DNA from: Dyadobacter sp. CECT 9275
GTDB lineage: Bacteria; Bacteroidota; Bacteroidia; Cytophagales; Spirosomataceae
Direction of reading: 5' to 3'
DNA length: 64,000 nt
Assembly (NCBI RefSeq): GCF_907164905.1
Contig: NZ_CAJRAF010000001.1
Span: forward strand, 248,001 to 312,000
The stretch's first letter is position 1; each line of letters opens with the position of its first letter. This document shows, piece after piece, positions 46,515 to 55,441 of this stretch. The notes under the pieces are model-generated. The model was not told the origin of the DNA and did no database searches. It saw only the letters and a list, made by a program, of their open reading frames with translations. Both the position numbers and the translations under genes were made by a program.

Positions 46515-47465
46515 ATGCAACAAGAACAGAAAAACAAACAGAGTATAGCGTGGGCAATGGTAGTTGTCCTGGGTCTAGCAACAGCCATGTTTGGCTATTT
46601 ATTCACTACTCAGAAAAGTGAATTGACACATCAGGAATCCATGGTGGTGGAAAAGGCCAAAGAACTGGCTTCGACGCGATCAAAACTGGATTCGATCTCA
46701 ACCGTACTGGATGCAAAAATTGAGGAGATCGAAAGACTTGGAGGAGATGTAGCAGAATTAACCAAGGTTAGACAGCAGCTGGAAGCAGATAAGGTAGCTT
46801 TCAGTCGTAGCAGAAAAGTTGAAACAGGTAAATATCTGACCAAAATTAAGGAATACGAGAAATTCCTTGTTGAAAAAGACGAAGTTATTGCGCAGTTGCG
46901 ATTGGAAAACGAGCACTTGGTTGCTTCAAACGATTCTCTGACCACGCATGTCGGATCTCTTACTTCTGAAAGAGAAAGATTGGTACAGCGTCAGGCAGAG
47001 TTAACGGATTCGGTAGTAACGTTTACAGCAGCTAACAAGGAACTGTCGGAAAAAGTAAGCCTGGCAGCCGCTTTGAAAGCACAGAATCTGAAAGTTCTGA
47101 CGGTGAATTCCCGAGGAAAAGTGAAAGACAGAGAAGAATACAAGGCGAAGAAAGTGGATAAAATCAAGCTTGTATTTAATCTTCCTGAAAATGCACTGAC
47201 CGCACAAGAGCCTAAGGATATCTTTGTGAGAGTATTGGACCCTCAGGGAGCAGTACTGGCCGATGATGCAACAGGCTCAGGCGAATTCGAAATTAATGGT
47301 GCACCATCCAAATTTACCACACGGGAGTCGGTAGCATATCAAAATAATAACCAAAAGGTTGAAATGCTGTACGACAATTCTTCTCAGTTCCGTCCAGGAA
47401 AGTACAACGTGGAACTTTATGCAGAAGGATATAAAATCGGTGGCGGTAATTTCACCATTAAATAA
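46515..47465 (+). CDS. Membrane-anchored coiled-coil protein of unknown function
   Basis: 316 residues. A single membrane helix at about 10-31 (SIAWAMVVVLGLATAMFGYLF), then a long coiled coil (about 35-190) rich in Glu, Leu and Ser (SKLDSISTVLDAKIEEIERLGG; SLTSERERLVQRQAELTDSV). The C-terminal beta domain (about 200-316, KIKLVFNLPENALTAQEPKDIFVRVLDPQG to YNVELYAEGYKIGGGNFTIK) resembles a small extracellular sandwich. The topology suggests a periplasmic spacer tethered to the inner membrane. No function can be assigned; homologues seem likely in Cytophagales. Confidence 0.78.
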   Translation: MQQEQKNKQSIAWAMVVVLGLATAMFGYLFTTQKSELTHQESMVVEKAKELASTRSKLDSISTVLDAKIEEIERLGGDVAELTKVRQQLEADKVAFSRSRKVETGKYLTKIKEYEKFLVEKDEVIAQLRLENEHLVASNDSLTTHVGSLTSERERLVQRQAELTDSVVTFTAANKELSEKVSLAAALKAQNLKVLTVNSRGKVKDREEYKAKKVDKIKLVFNLPENALTAQEPKDIFVRVLDPQGAVLADDATGSGEFEINGAPSKFTTRESVAYQNNNQKVEMLYDNSSQFRPGKYNVELYAEGYKIGGGNFTIK

Positions 47466-47486
47466 ATACCAGTCTTAATAATAAAG

Positions 47487-47525
47487 AGAGGTGGTGGATC
47501 CAGGTCTGCCGCCTCTCGTTTGTTA
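47487..47525. terminator. Bidirectional terminator between coiled-coil gene and PPK2 gene
   Basis: GAGAGGTGG (47487-47495) pairs with CCGCCTCTC (47510-47518), nine pairs with one G-U; a GTTTGTT tail on the plus strand and an A/T-rich flank on the minus strand. Confidence 0.75.
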
Positions 47526-48413
47526 TTCCTCATTCTGCTGCCTGATCACTTCAATAAAGTGTTTTAGTTCTTCGGTACGTTCAGGGCTGGTTTCTGGATA
47601 ATCCATTTTCATTTTTTTCAATTCCTCTTCAATGATTTTGGCTATTGTAAGCCTCATGTTTTTCTTGTCGTCTGCCGGAATTACATACCAGGGAGCTTTT
47701 TCAGATGCCGTGGCATTGATACAATCCTCGTACGCCTGCATATATTCTCCCCACTTGGCACGTACGGCAATGTCCTGCTCTTCAAATTTCCAGTTCTTGG
47801 AAGGATCTTCAATTCGTTCAATGAGTCGGTCGGCCTGTTCCTTCTTGGATACGTTCAGAAAAAACTTGATTACCCGGATGCCGTTCCTGTATAGATATTT
47901 TTCCAGGTTTTTAATATCCTTATAACGATGTTCCCATACTTTAGGGAGGTTCTCTGTCAGTTCAGCAGGAATTCTCTGGGAAGAGGTCAGGATACCGGGT
48001 TCCACTTTTACCACCAGTACTTCCTCATAATAACTCCTGTTGAAAATGGTGATTGTTCCGCGCTGGGGAAGTACCTGGCTGGTACGCCACAAAAAATCAT
48101 GGCTGAGTTCGGTTTCTGACGGTCTTTTGAAGGAATGTATTTTAACACCTACCGGATTCACACCTGCAAGTACATGCTTGATGGTCCCGTCCTTGCCCGC
48201 AGCATCCATGGCTTGGAAAATGACAAGCAGGCCATATCTGTTATGTGCATACATTCTGCTCTGAAGCTCGTCCAGAGCAGCAGCGGATGCCGCCTGCATC
48301 AGTTCGTATTCTTCCTTACTATCGTAGATATCTTTAAAGCGGGTTTTTGCTTTTTTGATATCAAATTTTTTGGCGCCATCTACACGAAAATCTTCGGAAT
48401 TGAATGTTGACAT
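47523..48413 (-). CDS. Polyphosphate kinase 2 family protein
   Basis: 296 residues. Walker A AMDAAGKDGTIKH (about 68-80) after VIFQ, then HDFLWRTSQVLPQRGTITIFNRSYYEEVLVVKV (lid and Walker B) and KKEQADRLIERIEDPSKNWKF define PPK2. These enzymes transfer phosphate between polyphosphate and nucleoside mono- or diphosphates. The lack of an N-terminal extension and the short size fit the single-domain class that phosphorylates AMP or ADP/GDP. Monocistronic on the minus strand. Confidence 0.9.
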   Translation of the reverse strand: MSTFNSEDFRVDGAKKFDIKKAKTRFKDIYDSKEEYELMQAASAAALDELQSRMYAHNRYGLLVIFQAMDAAGKDGTIKHVLAGVNPVGVKIHSFKRPSETELSHDFLWRTSQVLPQRGTITIFNRSYYEEVLVVKVEPGILTSSQRIPAELTENLPKVWEHRYKDIKNLEKYLYRNGIRVIKFFLNVSKKEQADRLIERIEDPSKNWKFEEQDIAVRAKWGEYMQAYEDCINATASEKAPWYVIPADDKKNMRLTIAKIIEEELKKMKMDYPETSPERTEELKHFIEVIRQQNEE

Positions 48414-48457
48414 AGTGAAGCAGATTTAGATGATACAAGACGATGAAGGTACTTCCT

Positions 48458-49030
48458 CTAAGAATTAAGAAAACTGACAAGTTTTGAAAAGGCCCTGGCC
48501 CGGTGGCTCAGGTTGTTTTTTTCGGCGAGGCTCATTTCTCCAAAAGTACGGTCATGCCCTTCCGGCAAAAAAATGGGGTCATATCCAAATCCTTCCAACC
48601 CTCTTCTTTCCGCTATAATGGTTCCCTCGACCGTTCCTTCAAACTGATTATATATACCGTCCAAAACAAGCGTGATGACAGTAATAAACCGGGCTTTCCT
48701 GTTGACCTCGGATCCTAGCTTTGTCAGCAGCAGCGCAATGTTATCATCTGAATTCCGCTGAGGACCGGCATATCTCGCGGAGATCACCCCCGGCGCACCA
48801 CCCAGGGCATCAACCTCGAGACCCGAATCATCTGCAAAACAGCTGATGCCAAATTCCTGCCACACATACTCCGCTTTTCCGTGAGAGTTTTCCGCTATGG
48901 TGAGATAAGGTTCAGGAATATCAACATCACAACCGATATCCTTTAGGGTTATAAGGTTAAAATTATTTCCGAGCAGGGACTGGATTTCCCGCAGCTTGTT
49001 TTCATTGTTGGTGGCAAAACAGAGTTTCAT
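48458..49030 (-). CDS. rdgB: XTP/dITP diphosphatase (RdgB/HAM1)
   Basis: 190 residues. KLCFATNNENKLREIQSLL at the N-terminus, ISCFADDSGLEVDALGGAPGVISARYAG in the middle and FGYDPIFLPEGHDRTFGEMSLAEKNNLSHRARA near the C-terminus are the family's substrate- and Mg2+-binding segments. Removes deaminated purine nucleotides such as dITP and XTP from the pool. The gene follows the FKBP terminator in the minus orientation. Confidence 0.95.
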   Translation of the reverse strand: MKLCFATNNENKLREIQSLLGNNFNLITLKDIGCDVDIPEPYLTIAENSHGKAEYVWQEFGISCFADDSGLEVDALGGAPGVISARYAGPQRNSDDNIALLLTKLGSEVNRKARFITVITLVLDGIYNQFEGTVEGTIIAERRGLEGFGYDPIFLPEGHDRTFGEMSLAEKNNLSHRARAFSKLVSFLNS

Positions 49031-49069
49031 GAAAAGAATTGTAAGTAATATTTAGAAACGCATGATAAC

Positions 49070-49100
49070 AAAAAACGGCCACTTCCTGAGAAGCAGCCGT
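49070..49100 (-). terminator. Terminator of the FKBP gene
   Basis: Read on the minus strand: ACGGC-TG-CTTC, loop TCAG, GAAG-TG-GCCGT, then six T. It lies just past the FKBP stop (49127) and upstream of rdgB. Confidence 0.88.
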
Positions 49101-49126
49101 CAATATTTTCAACTTTCAGCAATGAA

Positions 49127-50023
49127 TTATTTTGCAGGAGGAATCTGAGGACCAGCAGGTTGTTTAGGCCCTTTAGAGAAATCAACCAGCTCAAGTTTAA
49201 ACTGCAGTACCGAATTTCCCGGAATGGGTCCGTAAGTTTCGGGACCGTACGCCAGGCTGGAAGGAATGATCAGTAAACCTTTTTCGCCTTTTTTCATCAG
49301 CATAATACCCTCTTCCCATCCTGGAATAACCATAGCAGCACCTACCTGCAGTTCAAGTGGTTTGCCTTTGGAGCTGTCAAATTCTTTGCCATCCAGGAAC
49401 ATCCCTGTATAATTAACCTGAACTTTGTCTCCGGCAACAGGGCTTGCGCCTGCTCCTTCAGACTCAGGAACATAAACCAACCCCGAGGCAGTTTTGCGCG
49501 CTTTTGCCGTCAGATTATTTTTTGCAAGGAAAGCGTCAATGATTTTAGCATCGGTAGCTTTTTGTTTGGTAGCTGCCTCGGTTTGCTGTTTCTGGAATTC
49601 TTCAGAAGTCAGCACGCTTAATACTTTAACCGTGAAACTAATCTCGGATCCTTTTTTGATCATTGGAGGTAACGGCTGGCCCACTTTTGCAAAAAGGGTA
49701 TCGGCATTGACCAAAAATTTAGCGCTGTCACCAGCTGCCAGCAAAGTAAGGCCGTCGTCAAAACCACCTTTGTACTGTGGTGCCTGCAGGACCATTTTCA
49801 TGGGATTACCTTCTTTATAGGTATCCCTCAGGGTCGAGTCAGTGCTGTTTTTAATTACCAGGTGAAAAGACATAATGTCGCCAAGTTTTGCTTTCCGGGC
49901 GTCATCTTTGTGTTCAAAGATCTGGTATTTCAGACCATGTTCGGTTACTTGCGTTTTGTACTGATTGCAAGCGGCTGCGAGGATAGTTATGCCCACCGCA
50001 TAACCGACTGTTTTAAGATTCAT
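49127..50023 (-). CDS. FKBP-type peptidyl-prolyl isomerase lipoprotein
   Basis: 298 residues. A lipobox (GITILAAAC, Cys about 19). The first half (about 40-150) is a diverged FKBP-like fold (GDIMSFHLVIKNSTDSTLRDTYKEG; KGGFDDGLTLLAAGDSAKFLV). Residues about 190-285 are a canonical FKBP domain (DKVQVNYTGMFLDGKEFDSSKGKPLELQVG; VIPGWEEGIMLMKKGEKGLLIIPSSLAYG). Likely assists folding of periplasmic or outer-membrane proteins. The tandem, with one degenerate copy, is common in Bacteroidota lipoproteins. Confidence 0.88.
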   Translation of the reverse strand: MNLKTVGYAVGITILAAACNQYKTQVTEHGLKYQIFEHKDDARKAKLGDIMSFHLVIKNSTDSTLRDTYKEGNPMKMVLQAPQYKGGFDDGLTLLAAGDSAKFLVNADTLFAKVGQPLPPMIKKGSEISFTVKVLSVLTSEEFQKQQTEAATKQKATDAKIIDAFLAKNNLTAKARKTASGLVYVPESEGAGASPVAGDKVQVNYTGMFLDGKEFDSSKGKPLELQVGAAMVIPGWEEGIMLMKKGEKGLLIIPSSLAYGPETYGPIPGNSVLQFKLELVDFSKGPKQPAGPQIPPAK

Positions 50024-50076
50024 TTGACTTCGTTTAAAAGAATATTGATTGTAATGATAAATAAGCTGATAATTTA

Positions 50077-51108
50077 TTATTCTACCTTAAGAAGCTCTTC
50101 TTTATAACTGGGAAGGATTTCCAGGAATTTTTTAATGGTGTTGGTAACCGGGATGTCAGACCGCCCCCCCGAAGCATTTTTATGGCCGCCACCGCTGAAA
50201 TGAGCACTCGCCAAATCCCGCACAGAGAACGTGCCAACGGAACGGAAAGATATTTTTACCTCCCCTTTTCGTTCGATAAACAATGCAGACATGACCACAT
50301 TTTCAACCTGCAGGCCGTAATTCACAATGCCTTCGGTTTCACCGGTGCTGGAATTAAACCGTATCAGTTCTTCTTCCGTCAGTACCATATAAGCGGTACG
50401 GAATTCGGGTAATACCACCAGCTTTTGAGATAAGACATACCCCAGGAACTGAAGTCTCGACAAGGGCGCATTATCATAGATCATCCGGTGTACCCTGCTG
50501 GTATCCATGCCTGTCCGCATGAGGTCAGCCACTGCCAGATGTACCTCAGGGGTAACATTAGGATGTCTGAATGACCCTGTGTCCGTCATGATCCCCGCAT
50601 AGAGACATTCGGCCAGGGGAATATCAATGATATCGGTGATATCTCCCTGCTCAATAATTTTGATGGTGGAGTAAATAAGCTGTGCAGTTGCTGCGGCATG
50701 GGTATCCCAGATCATCCAGCGGGCAAAATTTTCGGGTTCCAGGTGATGATCAATCATCATTTTGACAGCCTTTGCCTCCTGCACCACCTTTCCCAAATCC
50801 TTTAGCCTTGAAAGTGCCGAAAAATCCAGGCAGCAAATCAGGGTTGCTTCATCAATCTTTTTTTTGCAAACGGCCTGTTCACCTGCCTTTTCATAAACGA
50901 GAACCTCCTGTACACCCGGTAACCAGCGAAGATTGGCTGCATAATCCGTAGGGCTGATGATCGTTACCGAGTGGCCCTTACCCGATAAATACCGAGCCCA
51001 TCCCAGCGATGAACCCAAAGCGTCGGCATCAGGATCCCGGTGCATCGTCACGATGATCTTTTGGGGAGTGGAAAGAAAAGCCAAAAGCTCTTCAATGATT
51101 TGATTCAC
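50077..51108 (-). CDS. DHH-family phosphoesterase (NrnA-like)
   Basis: 343 residues. TMHRDPDADALGSSLGW near residue 20 (motif I), CCLDFSA (motif II), VKMMIDHHLEPENFA (DHH motif) and MTDTGSFRHPN, then a DHHA1 C-terminus with SFRSVGTFSVRDLASAHFSGGGHKNASGG. This matches NrnA-type nano-RNase / pAp phosphatase, which degrades short oligonucleotides and 3'-phosphoadenosine 5'-phosphate. Its start faces ndk, divergent with about 200 bases between. Confidence 0.9.
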   Translation of the reverse strand: MNQIIEELLAFLSTPQKIIVTMHRDPDADALGSSLGWARYLSGKGHSVTIISPTDYAANLRWLPGVQEVLVYEKAGEQAVCKKKIDEATLICCLDFSALSRLKDLGKVVQEAKAVKMMIDHHLEPENFARWMIWDTHAAATAQLIYSTIKIIEQGDITDIIDIPLAECLYAGIMTDTGSFRHPNVTPEVHLAVADLMRTGMDTSRVHRMIYDNAPLSRLQFLGYVLSQKLVVLPEFRTAYMVLTEEELIRFNSSTGETEGIVNYGLQVENVVMSALFIERKGEVKISFRSVGTFSVRDLASAHFSGGGHKNASGGRSDIPVTNTIKKFLEILPSYKEELLKVE

Positions 51109-51280
51109 AGTTATTTATTACAGGTAAATGAGGCAGCAAGACATATTTTAGCCCACAAAATTAAGAAAAGTGTTGAGATTTGTTCAAAAATGATAAATAA
51201 ACCCTGGAAATCAGTTCAATGTTTGGGTATGGGAAACCTTGCCTACAATAAGTAATTCTTCCATATCTATTGAAAAATAG

Positions 51281-51288
51281 TACTTTTG
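51281..51288 (+). promoter_or_regulatory. -7 element of the ndk promoter
   Basis: TACTTTTG followed by CACG fits the Bacteroidota -7 box; the -33 element is a poor TTCTT at about 51256. The ndk ATG is 26 bases downstream. Confidence 0.6.
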
Positions 51289-51313
51289 CACGAAATTAAT
51301 TTTTAGTCAGTTT

Positions 51314-51733
51314 ATGCCAGCAAATAAAACTTTCACAATGATAAAACCGGATGCCGTGCAGGATGGTAATTCGGGGGCAATCATTCAAATGATTGAGGCA
51401 GCAGGATTTCGTATTGTTGCGATGAAGAAAACACAGCTGACAGCCGAGAGAGCGGGTCAGTTTTATGCCGTTCACCAGGAGCGTCCGTTCTACAACGACC
51501 TTTGCCAGTACATGTCATCAGGTGCTATCGTGCCGATGATATTGGAAAAAGAAAATGCAGTTGCTGATTTCCGCACACTGATTGGTGCTACCAACCCCGC
51601 CAATGCAGCGGATGGAACGATCCGCAAATTGTTTGCGAAATCAATAGAAGCCAATGCCATCCACGGGTCTGATTCGGACGAGAATGCGCTGATAGAAGGC
51701 AGTTTCTTCTTCTCGCATACCGAACAGTTTTAA
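51314..51733 (+). CDS. ndk: Nucleoside diphosphate kinase
   Basis: 139 residues. [57 protein letters not shown] and the active-site His117 in [14 protein letters not shown]. Balances nucleoside triphosphate pools using ATP. Full-length NDK; monocistronic with a strong terminator. Confidence 0.97.
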   Translation: MPANKTFTMIKPDAVQDGNSGAIIQMIEAAGFRIVAMKKTQLTAERAGQFYAVHQERPFYNDLCQYMSSGAIVPMILEKENAVADFRTLIGATNPANAADGTIRKLFAKSIEANAIHGSDSDENALIEGSFFFSHTEQF

Positions 51734-51750
51734 AAGAAACATTCGAAAAC

Positions 51751-51789
51751 AAAACAGGCCTGGCGACTCTTTTTCGCCAGGCCTGTTTT
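51751..51789. terminator. Bidirectional terminator between ndk and the fasciclin gene
   Basis: AAAACAGGCCTGGCGA (51751-51766) is perfectly complementary to TCGCCAGGCCTGTTTT (51774-51789) around a short loop; A-run and T-run on both flanks serve the convergent genes. Confidence 0.93.
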
Positions 51790-51805
51790 GCTGAAGGAGG
51801 TATAC

Positions 51806-52315
51806 CTATTTAGCGGTGAGCACTCTGTCGATTACGTGGATAATCCCATTATCCGCATTCACATCTTTGAGAATGATATCAGCTTTATTGACAACAATAG
51901 TACTGTCGCGTTTTGAAAGAACCAGATTTTGTCCGTTTAAGGCTTCGAGATTTCCCGCTTTAAGCGCCGAATACTCAACCCTTCCCTTGTGTAAGTGATA
52001 CAGAATAAAGGATTGAGCAGAATCACCGGGTAAAGAAGTAATCACACTTGCACTGGTAATGCCGGATCTTCTGAAGGCGGCGTCATTGGGTGCAAAAAGG
52101 GTAAGATTTTCGGTTCGCAGCGCATCACTCATTTTACTGCTGGCCACAATTTCCCTGAAAATGGTAAAATCATTGTTCTGTAGAATGACATCAGTGATTG
52201 TCTTAGGCTTTACAAGATCCGCATCTTTATCCGAGCAGGATGAGAATAAGGATAACGCTATGAGCGTGCTCAAAAAAAATGCCCCGTAACGCCACACAAA
52301 ACTGTTTTTTTTCAT
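51806..52315 (-). CDS. Fasciclin-domain lipoprotein
   Basis: 169 residues from the ATG at 52315, which gives a clean lipoprotein signal (FLSTLIALSLFSSC); a further upstream start at 52369 would add a non-signal extension. The FAS1 domain shows NDFTIFREIVASSKMSDALR, LTLFAPNDAAFRRSG and KADIILKDVNADNGIIHVIDRVLTAK. FAS1 proteins mediate adhesion or ligand binding at the cell surface. Divergent from the DUF1080 gene. Confidence 0.92.
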   Translation of the reverse strand: MKKNSFVWRYGAFFLSTLIALSLFSSCSDKDADLVKPKTITDVILQNNDFTIFREIVASSKMSDALRTENLTLFAPNDAAFRRSGITSASVITSLPGDSAQSFILYHLHKGRVEYSALKAGNLEALNGQNLVLSKRDSTIVVNKADIILKDVNADNGIIHVIDRVLTAK

Positions 52316-52409
52316 AGCTTTCGAAATGGTTATTTTTTGTAAAACTAACGGAAAAAGTGTTTCCTGCATTTTACATCATATTTTTTTTAATCCAAATCAT
52401 AAAAAATCA

Positions 52410-53042
52410 ATGTTAAAACTTCGGTATTTACTGACGCTCTCAGCCGCAGTCCTGCTGTTCAACTCTGCATTTCTGGTACTTAAAACAACCGGGGACGGGA
52501 AAAAGAAGCCGGTTAAAATTTTTAATGGGAAAGATCTTTCCGGCTGGAAAATCAACGGTACAGAAAAATGGTACGTTGAAAAAGGAGAGCTGATTTGTGA
52601 AAGCGGCCCGGACAAAAAATACGGTTACCTTACTACAGATAAGCTGTACAAGGATTTTGATCTTTCCCTTCAATTTAAGCAGGAAGCCAATGGGAACAGC
52701 GGTGTTTTCTTCAGATCAAGCGTAACGGGAACTACCGTGGCTGGCTGGCAGGTGGAAGTTGCTCCGAAAAACCATGATACCGGAGGTGTGTACGAGTCTT
52801 ATGGACGTGGCTGGCTTCACCAGATCCCCGACGAAAAGGAAGGTTTCCTAAAGGTGGGCGAATGGAATACCTTGAGAATTAAGGTTGTAGGGGATCACGT
52901 GCAAACCTGGCTGAACGGGCACGATATGGTGGATTTCAAAGATGAAAAAATAGGTGCTGCCAACGGTTCCATAGCCCTGCAGATTCATGACGGAGGTGGT
53001 ATTAAAGTGCGCTGGAAAAATATGCTGATCGAAGAGCTATAA
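52410..53042 (+). CDS. DUF1080 (3-keto-disaccharide hydrolase-like) secreted protein
   Basis: 210 residues from ATG 52410, which gives a signal peptide (about 1-27, LLFNSAFLVLKTT). An in-frame start at 52326 would add 28 residues overlapping the divergent fasciclin promoter and is unlikely. FNGKDLSGWKINGTEKWYVEKGELIC, NSGVFFRSSVTGTTVAGWQVEV and a final GGIKVRWKNMLIEEL are the DUF1080 jelly-roll pattern. Some relatives hydrolyse 3-keto-glycosides; others may only bind sugars. Confidence 0.9.
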   Translation: MLKLRYLLTLSAAVLLFNSAFLVLKTTGDGKKKPVKIFNGKDLSGWKINGTEKWYVEKGELICESGPDKKYGYLTTDKLYKDFDLSLQFKQEANGNSGVFFRSSVTGTTVAGWQVEVAPKNHDTGGVYESYGRGWLHQIPDEKEGFLKVGEWNTLRIKVVGDHVQTWLNGHDMVDFKDEKIGAANGSIALQIHDGGGIKVRWKNMLIEEL

Positions 53043-53130
53043 GGATGGCCTGACCGGGCGGAATTGATACATCGATATCTGTCGTTCATTCTCCATTCTG
53101 ATGTAGTTCGTCGGAAATAGCTTAGAATAG

Positions 53131-53192
53131 AGCTTCATGACTAATAGGTTTGTGTCAGCAAAAACACAATCTGTTGGTCATGAGGCTTTTTT
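53131..53192 (+). terminator. Long hairpin with T-run after the DUF1080 gene
   Basis: AGCTTCATGAC (53131-53141) pairs with GTCATGAGGCT (53177-53187), eleven pairs with one G-U; an inner TTGTGT/ACACAA adds six pairs. Followed by a T-run to 53192. The rest of the 290-base gap before 53333 shows no gene. Confidence 0.75.
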
Positions 53193-53332
53193 AGTTTTTG
53201 TTTAGCCGGTGATCGGATGGGAGAAGAGTCTCCATCAAAAATAACGGCAAAGCTATCCGAGACGGTACCACCTCCGACAGAGCAGATGCGTTTTCGTTAC
53301 AAACCTATGAAAGGACTAATGAACTCTAAATC

Positions 53333-53992
53333 ATGAAAAAACAGATTATTACGCTCATTTTGATTATATTTTGCTTGAACGGGCTTTTTGCCCGGGATGA
53401 GAAATATATTCAGGCCATGTCGGCCTCCATTTCTGCGCTCAATGGTCTGGATAAGGGGCAGCCCGCTCCCAAGGCTTTGCAGGAAATAGCCAATCGGTTT
53501 GAACGTATCGGGGCGGAACAAGCAAGGGAATGGCTTCCGTGTTATTATGCCGCTTTGTGTTACATTAAACTGGGTTTTGTAAGTGAGAATCTTGCAGAAA
53601 AGGATAGGTTTCTGGATCTGGCCGATGCCATGCTGAAACAGGCTGAAACGCTGGCAGGCAAACCCAATGACGAACTGCTGATACTTCTGGCCTACGCAGC
53701 GCAAAGCAGGCTGGCGGCCGATGCCATGAACCGCTGGGAGGAATATGGAGAGAAATTTGCCAACCATATTCAGGCGGCTCAAAAATTGAACCCAGGTAAT
53801 CCCCGATCCTATTATCTGGAAGGAGCGGGCCTGTTTTATACCCCTGAACAGTACGGAGGAGGTAAGGAGGCGGCCAAACCCACATTGTCCAGGGCGGTGG
53901 CAAATTATGCCAGCTTTAAACCCGAAACGACGATACATCCTGACTGGGGGAAAGAGGAAGCGGCCTGGTTGCTGGGCGAATGTAACAAATGA
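53333..53992 (+). CDS. Exported helical (TPR-like) protein in a two-component operon
   Basis: 219 residues. A signal peptide (LILIIFCLNGLFA, about 1-20) and an all-helical body with TPR-like spacing (ALQEIANRFERIGAEQAREWLPCYYAALCYIKLGF; GNPRSYYLEGAGLFYTPEQYGG). The stop overlaps the histidine kinase start by four bases (ATGA), so translation is coupled. It may sense or deliver an envelope signal to the kinase, but no ligand is known. Confidence 0.78.
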   Translation: MKKQIITLILIIFCLNGLFARDEKYIQAMSASISALNGLDKGQPAPKALQEIANRFERIGAEQAREWLPCYYAALCYIKLGFVSENLAEKDRFLDLADAMLKQAETLAGKPNDELLILLAYAAQSRLAADAMNRWEEYGEKFANHIQAAQKLNPGNPRSYYLEGAGLFYTPEQYGGGKEAAKPTLSRAVANYASFKPETTIHPDWGKEEAAWLLGECNK

Positions 53993-55440
53993 TGATGCAA
54001 AGCAAATACAATACTGAGGAGAAAAAAGCGAAGCCGCTACGTATGTCGGCGTCGTCTCTGGACGGCCGGGATTTCAGTAATATGAATCTTGAAAATGCTG
54101 ATTTCAGCTTTTCCAGTTTGAAAGAAGTGAATTTTGACGGAGCAATCCTGAGGAATGCCAAACTCAGATTTTCGGCTCTGGACCGGACTACCTTCCGTAA
54201 TGCAGATCTTACCAATGCAGACCTGAGTTTCAGTAGCCTGGTGGATACCGACATGTCCGGAGCAAGGGTGGAAGGAGCGAATTTTAGCTTTACTTCTCAG
54301 GAAAAATCTTTCAACTGGCAAGACCTGAAGGTCATCGGGCTGATCCAGGGACAGGGCTGGCTGGGTATCTTGTTGCTTATGATTTTTGGTGCGATTGTGT
54401 TATACGGTTTCAATGCGATCGTCTATTTCACTGCAGAAATTGTTTACACCTCCGAGCCCATTCGGGTAGGGTTGTATCGGTTTCTGGTTATATCCAATAT
54501 TGCGGCAGGCTTGGTCACCGTGTTTCTTACCCACCATCTTGCCTTCTGGCTCGACAGTGTTTTTAAAAGCATCACCATCCGGCATTTGCTGCTTACCATT
54601 GTCGTGCTGGTATTAAATAATTTTCTGGGTGTGGCTATTTATCAGTTAATAGGGGTGGAGGTAGTTGAGAAATACCTGAAAATGTATCCCTATGAGGCCG
54701 GGCAAAACTTACCGTCTATATGGTATATGACAGCACCAGTGATGGTGGCTAATATTTTTTACTTTTTTATCAGGCAAAGCCGGCAGATATCGCGTAAAAT
54801 ATCGGATCAGGAATATCAGCTTCTGAACCTCGAAAAATTGAAAACCCGGGCCGAACTGGAGGCACTGCAGGCGAGGATCAACCCTCATTTTTTATACAAT
54901 GCGTTAAACAGTATCGCGAGCCTTGTGCATGAGGATCCTGATAAAGCCGAGGAAATGACTTTATTGCTTTCCAAGTTATTCAGGTATACCACCGGAAGAA
55001 AAAATAATGAATATCTGGACACGGTGGAAAATGAGCTTGAAATGGTGCAAACCTACCTGCTGGTGGAGAAAGTGAGGTATGGAGACAGGCTCAACTTTGT
55101 GCTTGAAGTCGCACAGCCTGATCTGAAACAGTTACTGATTCCCAAGTTTATCTTACAACCGGTGGTTGAAAATGCCATTAAACATGGCATTGCCAAAGTG
55201 GCTGATCAAGGGCAGATACGGATCAGGATCTATGAAGAACAGGACTGGCTGCATTTATGTGTGCACGACAACGGCCCGCTTTTCCCGGAAAACATGGGAG
55301 CCGGTTATGGCATCCGGAGTATTCAGGATAAGTTGAAACTACTCTATGGCGACGGTGCCACCGTTGAACTTCACAATGAGCCACATAAGGCTGTGAACCT
55401 TTCGATCAAAAAAACGGCGATCATGCAACAAGAACGATGA
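53989..55440 (+). CDS. Pentapeptide-repeat/LytS-type sensor histidine kinase fusion
   Basis: 483 residues. Residues about 15-100 are pentapeptide repeats (MNLENADFSFSSL; DLTNADLSFSSLVDTDMSG) forming a right-handed quadrilateral helix. Four membrane helices occupy about 115-265. A coiled linker leads to a LytS/YehU-type kinase with His300 in QARINPHFLYNALNSIASL, then a HATPase (VVENAIKHGIAK; DNGPLFPENMGAGYGIRSI). The repeats are predicted cytosolic if four helices are right. Co-transcribed with the response regulator one base downstream (55442). Confidence 0.93.
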   Translation: MMMQSKYNTEEKKAKPLRMSASSLDGRDFSNMNLENADFSFSSLKEVNFDGAILRNAKLRFSALDRTTFRNADLTNADLSFSSLVDTDMSGARVEGANFSFTSQEKSFNWQDLKVIGLIQGQGWLGILLLMIFGAIVLYGFNAIVYFTAEIVYTSEPIRVGLYRFLVISNIAAGLVTVFLTHHLAFWLDSVFKSITIRHLLLTIVVLVLNNFLGVAIYQLIGVEVVEKYLKMYPYEAGQNLPSIWYMTAPVMVANIFYFFIRQSRQISRKISDQEYQLLNLEKLKTRAELEALQARINPHFLYNALNSIASLVHEDPDKAEEMTLLLSKLFRYTTGRKNNEYLDTVENELEMVQTYLLVEKVRYGDRLNFVLEVAQPDLKQLLIPKFILQPVVENAIKHGIAKVADQGQIRIRIYEEQDWLHLCVHDNGPLFPENMGAGYGIRSIQDKLKLLYGDGATVELHNEPHKAVNLSIKKTAIMQQER

Positions 55441-55441
55441 T

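Noticed and set aside
52326..52409. Longer N-terminus for the DUF1080 protein
   Set aside because: The added 28 residues would place a non-signal segment ahead of a good signal peptide and would occupy the promoter area of the divergent fasciclin gene.
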